This document shows positions 1 through 7,544 of a stretch of DNA of 10,791 nt, one piece after another. Every line of letters starts with the position of its first letter. Position 1 is the stretch's first letter. Made by a program: the position numbers and the translations under genes. This DNA is from Chitinophaga pinensis (lineage in GTDB: Bacteria > Bacteroidota > Bacteroidia > Flavobacteriales_D > Crocinitomicaceae), in assembly GCA_945868555.1 (NCBI GenBank), contig CAMBMC010000059.1, positions 1 through 10,791 of the forward strand, in the 5' to 3' direction. Under the pieces are notes generated by a model that searched no databases, had not been told where the DNA came from, and saw only the letters and a program-made list of their open reading frames with translations.

Positions 1-86
1 CCATTGAATTGGACGAAGAAAAAGTCACAGTTCCGCGAGCCGAGCGCGCAAATCCGATGAAATTCCCGAGTATCAAGAAAAAATAA
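1..86 (+). CDS. 3' end of an unidentified protein gene
   Basis: The first full codon is at position 3, and the frame stays open to a TAA at 84-86. It gives a 27-residue C-terminus, beginning IELDEEKVTVPRAERANP and ending in a basic KKK tail. An acidic stretch is followed by a proline- and lysine-rich tail, as is common for disordered ends of cytoplasmic proteins. I do not recognise the family from this fragment. It is called coding because the frame closes only 2 bp before the convergent purS stop codon, which fits the tight packing elsewhere in the window. The 27 residues alone are weak proof, and the frame could be a chance opening. Confidence 0.5.
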   Translation, partial: IELDEEKVTVPRAERANPMKFPSIKKK

Positions 87-88
87 GA

Positions 89-340
89 TTATGCCTCTGT
101 AACCGAGAAAGAGAAGCTTTCCATGATTTGGTTTGCCAGCATCTTTTTACATGCCGTCTCCACCTTTGCTTCTGCTGATGCTTGATTGTCTGCTTCAACA
201 AACAGTCGGATATGGCGACCGATACGCACCCCGTCGATTTCAGGAAGTCCAATGTTTTTCATACTATTAGACACGGCTTTGCCTTGAGGATCAAGTAATG
301 CATCCAATGGCATTACATCAATTTCAGCTTTGAATTTCAT
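89..340 (-). CDS. purS: phosphoribosylformylglycinamidine synthase subunit PurS
   Basis: This 83-residue protein matches the small PurS family, which usually has 80-90 residues. PurS dimers bridge the glutaminase PurQ and the synthetase PurL in the multi-subunit FGAM synthase, which converts FGAR, ATP and glutamine to FGAM in cytoplasmic purine synthesis. Visible family features are the opening MKFKAEIDVMPLDALLDPQG, the central GLPEIDGVRIGRHIRL strand-turn (residues 31-46), and the AKVETACKKMLAN helix (58-70), followed by a final beta strand. The frame extends 10 codons further upstream (to 370), but those residues are basic and unlike the family, so the ATG at 338-340 is preferred. The start lies inside the end of pssA (17-bp overlap), suggesting coupled translation. 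Neither purQ nor purL is in the window. A split enzyme elsewhere in the genome is implied but not shown. Confidence 0.9.
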   Translation of the reverse strand: MKFKAEIDVMPLDALLDPQGKAVSNSMKNIGLPEIDGVRIGRHIRLFVEADNQASAEAKVETACKKMLANQIMESFSFSVTEA

Positions 341-1151
341 GGTGTTGTTTTTTGAATAATGCTTCCGCAACGGATAAAATCAAGTACAAAAATACAATTA
401 ATGGAATAGACCACACATGCAAGAAGGGAATCAAAGCAATAGAAAGGATCAAAAAGGAGTAACGAACTTCATTACCTTTCCACCCAAAGGACTTAAATTT
501 AAGGGCAAAAAGCGGCAATGGTGCCAAAAGCATCAAGGACATACCGATAACAAACGCAACCAAAACAAAAGGGTTGAACAAAACCATATACCAAGGATTG
601 CTCAAGGTCCATTCCGGGAAATTGATCCACAAACACAAGGGAAAAAAAGTAAAAAACAAGGCGTTTAAAGGAGTAGGAACACCAATAAATGATGATGTTT
701 GACGCGTATCAATATTGAATTTCGCCAAGCGAAACATGCTAAAAAACGGAATCAACAAACCCCAAAACGGCAAAAACTTAATGGACGCATCCATGTTGTT
801 GGGAACCCCATAAAACATGGCATTCATCCAGTTCTGCAACTGAAAATGAACATTCGAAGCAAACTCACCTGCAATTCTATCTTCCGGGTAAATGGACACA
901 ACAATAACCACCATCATAAGCAAGCCAGGTGCAACGCCAAAGGTCACTACATCGGCCAATGAATCGAGCTGTTTACCGAGTTCGCCAGCTACCTTTAATT
1001 TTCGCGCTAAAAACCCATCAAAAAAATCGAGAAAAGCACCTCCAAAAATCGCGAAAGGTGCAAGATCAATTCGCCCCGATAAGGTCAACAGTATCGCAAA
1101 CACACCGCAGATTAAATTACCCGCTGTAAACAAATTTGGTAGATTGAACAT
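324..1151 (-). CDS. pssA: CDP-diacylglycerol--serine O-phosphatidyltransferase
   Basis: PssA is an inner-membrane enzyme that joins CDP-diacylglycerol and serine to give phosphatidylserine, the precursor of phosphatidylethanolamine. The 275-residue product carries the complete CDP-alcohol phosphatidyltransferase motif DxxDGxxAR(x8)GxxxDxxxD. Counted from the ATG at 1149-1151, the residues are D42, D45, G46, A49, R50, G59, D63 and D67. These aspartates bind the metal and substrate in the family. The N-terminus FNLPNLFTAGNLICG is also typical of PssA. Several hydrophobic segments follow, around residues 8-25, 68-89, 125-145, 165-217 and 232-266. A GTG three codons upstream (1160) is possible but less likely than ATG. 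The gene precedes and overlaps purS by 17 bp. A CDP-alcohol transferase with another acceptor is the only real alternative, and length and N-terminus favour serine. Confidence 0.92.
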   Translation of the reverse strand: MFNLPNLFTAGNLICGVFAILLTLSGRIDLAPFAIFGGAFLDFFDGFLARKLKVAGELGKQLDSLADVVTFGVAPGLLMMVVIVVSIYPEDRIAGEFASNVHFQLQNWMNAMFYGVPNNMDASIKFLPFWGLLIPFFSMFRLAKFNIDTRQTSSFIGVPTPLNALFFTFFPLCLWINFPEWTLSNPWYMVLFNPFVLVAFVIGMSLMLLAPLPLFALKFKSFGWKGNEVRYSFLILSIALIPFLHVWSIPLIVFLYLILSVAEALFKKQHHEIQS

Positions 1152-1176
1152 CACATACACATTTTTGGCGCGACTC

Positions 1177-1208
1177 TTTGTAAAATCGGGACGTTTACAC
1201 TATTTTTA
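1177..1208 (+). promoter_or_regulatory. candidate Bacteroidota promoter for the porV2-porU2 unit
   Basis: TTTG at 1177-1180 is followed after 20 bp by TATTTTTA at 1201-1208. This matches the Bacteroidota layout of a TTTG box near -33 and TAnnTTTG near -7, with one mismatch in the last base. Transcription would begin around 1213-1216, leaving a leader of roughly 45-75 nt before the likely start codons of the PorV-family gene. I found no good match on the minus strand for pssA in the same gap. The call rests on motif fit alone. Confidence 0.35.
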
Positions 1209-1288
1209 CCCCACACTACACTGATAATCGGTGCAAAGAACACAATTTTTTAGTGATTATGCTGTTAAAGGACATTAAAAATCATTTC

Positions 1289-2392
1289 ATGATGCTTCAA
1301 AAGAAAGTCCTTCTTTCCATTCTAATGGTATTGTCTATCAGTACATTTACTCAGTCTCAGACACTTGCTCCTAAATACTCAAATGAATTTCTTGCCATAG
1401 GCGTGGGTGCGGAAGCCTTGGGTCAGGGAAATGCCGTGGTCGCTCAAACGGCTGGTGTCAACTCAGGCTATTGGAATCCAGCGGGCTTGACCAATGTGAA
1501 TAAATGGCTGGAAGTTGGGTTGATGCACTCCGAATATTTTGCGGGCATTGCGAAATACGATTACCTCGGATTGGCACACAAAATTGACGACAAAAGTGCC
1601 ATTGGATTTTCAGCAATACGTTTTGCTGTTGATGATATTCCAAACACGACTCAATTGATTGACAATGAGGGAAACATCAACTACGACAATATTTCCACGT
1701 TTACAGCTGCCGATTACGCTTTTCTTTTTTCATACGCCCGCAAATTGCGTATTGAAGGACTCAGTCTTGGAGGTAATTTAAAAATCATACACCGCAAAGT
1801 GGGTGATTTCGCAAAATCATGGGGCTTTGGCTTAGATGCGGGATTGCAGTACCAGCGCGGAAAAAATTGGCGATTTGGATTGATGGCACGGGACATCACG
1901 TCGACTTTTAATGCATGGGTTTTCACCCTTGACCAACAAACACAGGAAATATTTGTAGCTACAGGCAATTCATTACCTCAAAATGGTTTAGAATTGACAC
2001 TTCCGAGATTGATTTTTGCCGCGCGTGGAAAATTTGATCTTGGAAAAAAAGGAGTGTATGCGGCAGGTGAGCTTGACATCGACATGACTACAGATGGCCG
2101 AAGAAATACACTCATTCGCACAGGATTTGCTTCCTTCGATCCGCACATCGGTATTGAATTTGGGTTTAAGAATTTTGTCGCACTGCGTGGTGGACTTTCC
2201 AATATGCAATACGTGCTCGATTTTAACGACGCGAAACAATTAAACGTGCAACCAAACATGGGTATTGGTTTAAATTTCAAAAGTTTTTACCTCGACTATG
2301 CCTTTACTGACATTGGAGACGCGTCTGTGGCCTTGTATTCACACGTGCTGTCCATTCGACTGAAATTAGATCCACCAAAAACTGTAAAATAG
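1289..2392 (+). CDS. porV2: PorV/PorQ-family outer-membrane protein (PorV2-like)
   Basis: The 367-residue product is a predicted outer-membrane beta-barrel of the PorV family. In the T9SS, PorV takes secreted cargo from the translocon and shuttles it to the PorU sortase at the cell surface. Evidence is a signal peptide (residues 1 to about 23, basic MMLQKK then a hydrophobic core), then the family signature EFLAIGVGAEALGQGNA and the WNPAGL motif. The rest is alternating hydrophobic/polar strands with frequent glycine and aromatic residues, ending on a typical barrel strand (HVLSIRLKL). The frame is open from a GTG at 1253 and has an ATG at 1259, but those starts add a long n-region to the signal peptide, so the ATG at 1289 is chosen; 1292 is equally possible. 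The peptidase gene starts 1 bp after the stop, so the two are surely cotranscribed. The label V2 rather than V comes from pairing with the long C25 protein and is inference. Confidence 0.75.
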   Translation: MMLQKKVLLSILMVLSISTFTQSQTLAPKYSNEFLAIGVGAEALGQGNAVVAQTAGVNSGYWNPAGLTNVNKWLEVGLMHSEYFAGIAKYDYLGLAHKIDDKSAIGFSAIRFAVDDIPNTTQLIDNEGNINYDNISTFTAADYAFLFSYARKLRIEGLSLGGNLKIIHRKVGDFAKSWGFGLDAGLQYQRGKNWRFGLMARDITSTFNAWVFTLDQQTQEIFVATGNSLPQNGLELTLPRLIFAARGKFDLGKKGVYAAGELDIDMTTDGRRNTLIRTGFASFDPHIGIEFGFKNFVALRGGLSNMQYVLDFNDAKQLNVQPNMGIGLNFKSFYLDYAFTDIGDASVALYSHVLSIRLKLDPPKTVK

Positions 2393-2393
2393 T

Positions 2394-5300
2394 ATGAGGT
2401 ATAAACTACTCTTTACAATCGTTGTCTTTTTGTTGCCCTTCGCATCCAAAGCACAGACCTTTGGTAACGAGTGGATCAATTACTCACAGAAATATTATTC
2501 CTTAAAAATCTTTACTACTGGAATTCATAAGCTTGAATTTCAAACACTTCAAATAGCAAACATTCCAACAAACAGTTTTACTTCTCAAAACATTCAACTG
2601 TTTGGAAAGCAAAAAGAAATTCCCTTATACGTTGTTGATGGGGGCGACAATTCACTTGATTCAGGCGACTACATTTTATTCTATGCGGAACGAAACGATG
2701 GATGGCTAGATACAACCCTTTATGAAAATTTAGAAGACCAAGGGAATCCAAAATACAGTTTATACAATGATACTCTTCAATACTTTTTCACTTGGAATTC
2801 ATCCACCAACAACAAACGTGTCATTCTCGATACAGATGCAGGCATAGACAGTTATGCTGCTTCTGATTTTGTCATTGCCGAAAAATTCCAATCGTTCAAC
2901 AGCAGCTACAACGAAGGAGAAAAAAGTTCGGGTTCATCCAGTTCATTTTACACCTCCGGAGAAGGATGGGGTAATCCCGCCGTAAATGGTGCTGCTGGAT
3001 ATACCTGGGATTATTCATCCACCACATTGGACCAATTGTATCAAGGTACGGATGCTCCAAACATTTTATATTCCGCCGTCACGGTGGGGATTTCTAACGC
3101 AGCGGCGACAGGAACAGCGAATCACCATACGCGTCATACTGTAGGGAGCTCAAATTACATTTTAGCTGATTCACTCTTCACGGGGTATCGCGCCATTCGC
3201 ATCAATTCATCCTTTCCTGCGAGTACGCTATCTGCAAGTGGTCAAACGAACTTGAAGGTAAGTATCATTGGGGACTTAGGCGCAGCAACTGACTTCCAAT
3301 CGATCAACTACTTTTCGTTTACATATCCGAAGCTGCCAAATATTGCAGGGGCCTTGCAATCTATGTTTAAGGTACAAAACCAACTTATTCAAACTAAAAC
3401 TCGGCTTGACCTCCTTAATTTGACTTCGACTTCGCCTATGGTTTGGGCAATGGGTGACATTTATCGTTCCCTTACATTGACGGCAAACGGAAGTGCAAAA
3501 ACTATTTTGATTCCTAACAATCCATCTGGAAACGCTCAAAAAGTATGGATTCAAGATGCAGCAACGTTTACCCTAGTTTCTTCGATGAGTGCTGTTAATC
3601 CAGCAACATCCCCAGGTATATTTACTGATTTTTCTCAGTTGAGTTCAGAAAAGGCTTTGTTGATGGTGTACAATCCATATTTACAAAGTGCAAGTGCACA
3701 ATATGCCGCTTACCGCATGTCGCCTGAAGGCGGAAATTACAATGTTATTCTTGCGGATGTCTATGAATTGTATCAACAATTTGGTGGTGGCATTCACAAG
3801 CACATCAATGGAATTCGTCGATTTGCTCATTTCATGCACGCCCAAGCAACAGACAAGCCCGTTGGACTTTTCCTGATGGGAAAAGGGGTACGTGAGGCAA
3901 ATGTCTCTGGTATAGCATTCAATGGTCCTGGTGGTCGCTCAAATAGCTCAAATTATGCTTTGAACTTAATTCCGTCATTTGGATTTCCGTCGAGCGACAA
4001 TTGCCTTACCTCAAACCTTCCCGGGACCACCAAGTGGGCATCCCTAATTCCAACAGGTCGCGTTGTGGCCCGAACGAATGATGAGTTGGTAAATTATTTA
4101 GAAAAACTCATTTTGTATGAGCAGCAGCAAGACCCAACTTCAGCGTATAGTTCAGCAACAAAGGACTGGCAAAAACAAGTCTTGCACTTCGTTGGGGGAA
4201 CAGATCTTGGACAGCAAACCACCTTTCAAGGGTACATGTCCAGTTTGAAAACTACCATTGAACAAGCAAATTATGGTGGGAATGTGAAAACTGTTGTTAA
4301 GACCACCGACACCCCATTGCCTCCTGGCGAATTAAATGCCATCACTGAACGCATTCACGATGGCGTTTCATTGATCAATTTCTTCGGGCATTCCGCGCCA
4401 ACAACATCTGGTTTTGACATCAACATTGACGAACCCGCCAACTGGGATAATTATGGGAAATATCCTGTCTTAATTGCCAACTCCTGTTACAACGGGAATA
4501 TTTTCGAAAGCTCTATTTCGAAGTCGGAGCAATTTATTTCAACCCCCGACTTCGGCCCAATCGCCTATTTGGGCACCGTAAATCTTGGGTTTGCCTCTAC
4601 ACTCTACCAGTTTTCAAACGAATTATACAAAGAATTTAGTGTAAACAACTACGGTAAAACACTCGGGCAGCAGGTGCACAATGTTGTTGCCACAATGGAA
4701 ACCTTTGGAACAAATTTATTCTCTGAGTCAACAGCAACACAAATGTCCTTAAATGGCGACCCCATGTTGCGCATGAACCCACACGAAAAACCAGAAATCG
4801 AATTGACTGAACAAGGCGTTTCTTTTAGCCCAGAAACATTGGACCTTAGCGTGGACAGCATTGAAATTTCAATCGCATTGAAGAACTTAGGCCGTTCGGT
4901 TATTGATACCTTTTCCTTGGACATCATTCGCGACCTTCCAGGATCATCGGTTGATTCACTTTATTCCTTTTATTTGAGTGGATTGGATTATACCGATACG
5001 ATTCATTTCAAAGTTCCATTGTTGCCCGGGGTTGGCGTTGGACTGAATACCTTTACCATCAAGGCCGATATACCAACATTCATCGATGAACAGTATGACG
5101 AAATCGTAAACAATCAAATTATTAAAACATTGTTTATCAATGTAGAGGGCATACAACCCGTCTTACCCTACCCATTTGCAGTAGTGCCGAATGACAGTGT
5201 TACCGTAATGGCATCCACAGTCAATCCGATTGCTCCAATGAACACCTATCGCTTTGAATTGGACACCATCGATTTTGTGGGAGTGCCAAGTCCATTTCAC

Positions 5301-7544
5301 CGCTATGCCATGGTTACAGGCTTGGGAGGGGTAAAAACAGTTCCTCCAGCCAACTGGACTTTAACGTCGAATCAACAAAATGCGCCCCTTGTATGCACGG
5401 ACAGCATGGTTTATTTCTGGCGTGTATCCGTCGAGAACAGTGAGCCGATGTGGAAAGAAAGTTCATTCCAATACATTGAAAACAAGCAAGGATGGGGACA
5501 GGATCATTTCTTCCAATTTAAAGACAATGATTTCGATGGGCTCAATTACGATCGGGCGACGCGCACGAAAGATTTCTTCCCCTATACGCGTGATCTTGCG
5601 GTAGATGTATTGTCCACGACCGCCACACCGCAAATTTATGGTAACCTCTATTCCATCGATCAGCAAATGCAAGATTATGGCATCTTAAATTTCAATCCAA
5701 AGTGGCATGTCGCGATTATCGATCAGTATTCCCTTGAACCATGGGGAACGCGCTTTGGCACTCAAAATCTTGATCATTTTTTCGGAAACAATAACGACAA
5801 TTTCGGTCGAGTTTGGAAGTATTTTACCTTCCATCAAAATGATGCATCCAAGCGAGCCGCGTTCAAGGCCATGATTGAAAATTCAGTAGTCGATGGCGAT
5901 TACATCCTCATTTACTCACCGATGACAGCGTTGTACGATCAATGGGAACCAGCGATTTTCTCTATGTTTCAGAACCTAGGTTCAGATAGCATCGTTCCTG
6001 GACGACCAAATTTACCTTTCGCCTTTTTCTGTCGCAAAGGAGACACATCGAGTGTCGTTGAACGCTATGCCACCTTTGCGGGACAAAATGTTCATCTAGA
6101 TGCCATTTTACAGGGAGTTTCTTTCGCTGGATTGGAAACTGGACCTTTCATTGGTCCCGCGTCTGAATGGAAATCATTGTTTTGGAAACAAGATTCTCTT
6201 GAAACAAATAATGCAGACTCAACCGTGCTTTACATCAATGCCTATGACGCTGGGATGAACTTACAAATGACGATTCCTGTTCAGTTTACCAGCAATGACT
6301 CCATCCTTAATTTGGGAGGATTGGTTGACGCCGTGCAGTATCCATATCTCCGCTTGGGAGCCTTTTACAAAGACTCTCTCGGCTATACTCCTGCGCAAAT
6401 TGACCGTTGGCATGTATTGTTCACACCACTTCCTGAGGCCGCTATTGATGGCACTGCTGGAATTACTTGGATACCGAACAGTGATACAATTGCTGAAGGG
6501 CAGCAGGTTCAGTTTGCTGTGGATGTAAAAAACATCTTCGACATTTCGATGGACTCCTTGCTGGTTTCGTATTGGATCCAAGATGCCAACCAAGTGAAGC
6601 ATCCCGTTCCCTATCCACGACAAGATTCACTTTTGGTGGGTGAAACGATGCGTGACACCATTTCGTTCTCCACACTAGGTCTTGCGGGAATGAACACGCT
6701 TTGGATGGAGGTTAATCCTTATGTTTCACCTGGAAGTTCAATCACAGATCAGCCAGAACAGGCACACTTTAACAATTTAATCCAAGTGCCCTTCATGGTA
6801 AACGGAGATAATTTACATCCGATTCTCGATGTCACCTTTAACGGAAGACACATCCTCAACGGGGATATTATTGCACCAGAAAGTGAAGTATTGATTTCAT
6901 TAAAAGATGAGAATCAATTCCAAATCATGAACGATGTATCGGATACCACCTTGTTTGGGATTTACCTCACCGATCCTGACGGGATCCAAAAACGCATACC
7001 ATTCGTAGATGGAAGTGGAAATACGGTGATGCAATGGATTCCTGCGGAAACACAAAACAAACGATTCAAAATTGTCTATCCTGCATTGTTCGAAAAGGAT
7101 GGGAAATACACCCTATTCGTTCAAGGTTCAGACCGCAGTGGCAATGCTTCTGGGGATATGGAATACCGAATCTCCTTTGAGGTGATTCACGAGTCCATGA
7201 TTACTTACATGATGAATTACCCAAATCCTTTCAGCACGAGCACGAAGTTTGTCTTCACCCTTACTGGTAATGAGGTACCTGATGAAATGATTATTCAGAT
7301 CATGACCGTATCAGGGAAGGTAGTGAGAGAAATCACAGAAGATCAACTCGGACCGATTCAAATTGGCCGCAACATCAGTGAGTATTCTTGGAATGGGACA
7401 GATGAATTTGGTGATCCATTGGCCAATGGTGTGTATTTATACACAGTGAAGGCACAAATCAACGGTGAAGAAATCAAACACATGGAATCTGGTGCCGACA
7501 GCCATTTCAAAAAGGAGTTTGGGAAGATGTATATTCTGCGTTGA
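2394..7544 (+). CDS. porU2: C25 (gingipain/PorU-like) cysteine peptidase with T9SS-type C-terminal domain, PorU2-like
   Basis: This 1716-residue surface protein is probably a sortase-like peptidase of the type IX secretion system. A signal peptide ends near residue 20 (FASKA/Q). A beta-rich N-terminal region runs to about 415. The C25 domain spans about 420-795: the catalytic His is H666 in NFFGHSAP, the nucleophile is C698 in LIANSCYNGN, and the domain closes with the usual GDPMLRMN at 788-795. Then come a CARDB-like beta-sandwich (about 798-912), an Fn3-like stretch, a possible ILEI-like module (about 1085-1225), a second CARDB-like module (about 1355-1465), and an Ig-like region. A FlgD-like/T9SS C-terminal domain follows from YPNPF at 1609-1613 through the NGVYLYTV strand to the last residue. 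Porphyromonas PorU is much shorter (about 1160 residues) but has the same peptidase-to-CTD logic. The gene follows the PorV-family gene by 1 bp. The sortase role is inferred; a secreted protease that is itself T9SS cargo is the alternative. Confidence 0.75.
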   Translation: MRYKLLFTIVVFLLPFASKAQTFGNEWINYSQKYYSLKIFTTGIHKLEFQTLQIANIPTNSFTSQNIQLFGKQKEIPLYVVDGGDNSLDSGDYILFYAERNDGWLDTTLYENLEDQGNPKYSLYNDTLQYFFTWNSSTNNKRVILDTDAGIDSYAASDFVIAEKFQSFNSSYNEGEKSSGSSSSFYTSGEGWGNPAVNGAAGYTWDYSSTTLDQLYQGTDAPNILYSAVTVGISNAAATGTANHHTRHTVGSSNYILADSLFTGYRAIRINSSFPASTLSASGQTNLKVSIIGDLGAATDFQSINYFSFTYPKLPNIAGALQSMFKVQNQLIQTKTRLDLLNLTSTSPMVWAMGDIYRSLTLTANGSAKTILIPNNPSGNAQKVWIQDAATFTLVSSMSAVNPATSPGIFTDFSQLSSEKALLMVYNPYLQSASAQYAAYRMSPEGGNYNVILADVYELYQQFGGGIHKHINGIRRFAHFMHAQATDKPVGLFLMGKGVREANVSGIAFNGPGGRSNSSNYALNLIPSFGFPSSDNCLTSNLPGTTKWASLIPTGRVVARTNDELVNYLEKLILYEQQQDPTSAYSSATKDWQKQVLHFVGGTDLGQQTTFQGYMSSLKTTIEQANYGGNVKTVVKTTDTPLPPGELNAITERIHDGVSLINFFGHSAPTTSGFDINIDEPANWDNYGKYPVLIANSCYNGNIFESSISKSEQFISTPDFGPIAYLGTVNLGFASTLYQFSNELYKEFSVNNYGKTLGQQVHNVVATMETFGTNLFSESTATQMSLNGDPMLRMNPHEKPEIELTEQGVSFSPETLDLSVDSIEISIALKNLGRSVIDTFSLDIIRDLPGSSVDSLYSFYLSGLDYTDTIHFKVPLLPGVGVGLNTFTIKADIPTFIDEQYDEIVNNQIIKTLFINVEGIQPVLPYPFAVVPNDSVTVMASTVNPIAPMNTYRFELDTIDFVGVPSPFHRYAMVTGLGGVKTVPPANWTLTSNQQNAPLVCTDSMVYFWRVSVENSEPMWKESSFQYIENKQGWGQDHFFQFKDNDFDGLNYDRATRTKDFFPYTRDLAVDVLSTTATPQIYGNLYSIDQQMQDYGILNFNPKWHVAIIDQYSLEPWGTRFGTQNLDHFFGNNNDNFGRVWKYFTFHQNDASKRAAFKAMIENSVVDGDYILIYSPMTALYDQWEPAIFSMFQNLGSDSIVPGRPNLPFAFFCRKGDTSSVVERYATFAGQNVHLDAILQGVSFAGLETGPFIGPASEWKSLFWKQDSLETNNADSTVLYINAYDAGMNLQMTIPVQFTSNDSILNLGGLVDAVQYPYLRLGAFYKDSLGYTPAQIDRWHVLFTPLPEAAIDGTAGITWIPNSDTIAEGQQVQFAVDVKNIFDISMDSLLVSYWIQDANQVKHPVPYPRQDSLLVGETMRDTISFSTLGLAGMNTLWMEVNPYVSPGSSITDQPEQAHFNNLIQVPFMVNGDNLHPILDVTFNGRHILNGDIIAPESEVLISLKDENQFQIMNDVSDTTLFGIYLTDPDGIQKRIPFVDGSGNTVMQWIPAETQNKRFKIVYPALFEKDGKYTLFVQGSDRSGNASGDMEYRISFEVIHESMITYMMNYPNPFSTSTKFVFTLTGNEVPDEMIIQIMTVSGKVVREITEDQLGPIQIGRNISEYSWNGTDEFGDPLANGVYLYTVKAQINGEEIKHMESGADSHFKKEFGKMYILR

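Noticed and set aside
417..1224. Several + strand open frames of 66-110 codons across pssA
   Set aside because: Basic, Asn/Gln/Lys-rich readings antisense to a gene with a complete enzyme motif; typical shadows.
1253..1288. GTG 1253 or ATG 1259 as start of the PorV-family gene
   Set aside because: They place 10-12 extra residues before a normal signal peptide. They cannot be excluded, but the ATG at 1289 gives a standard n-region.
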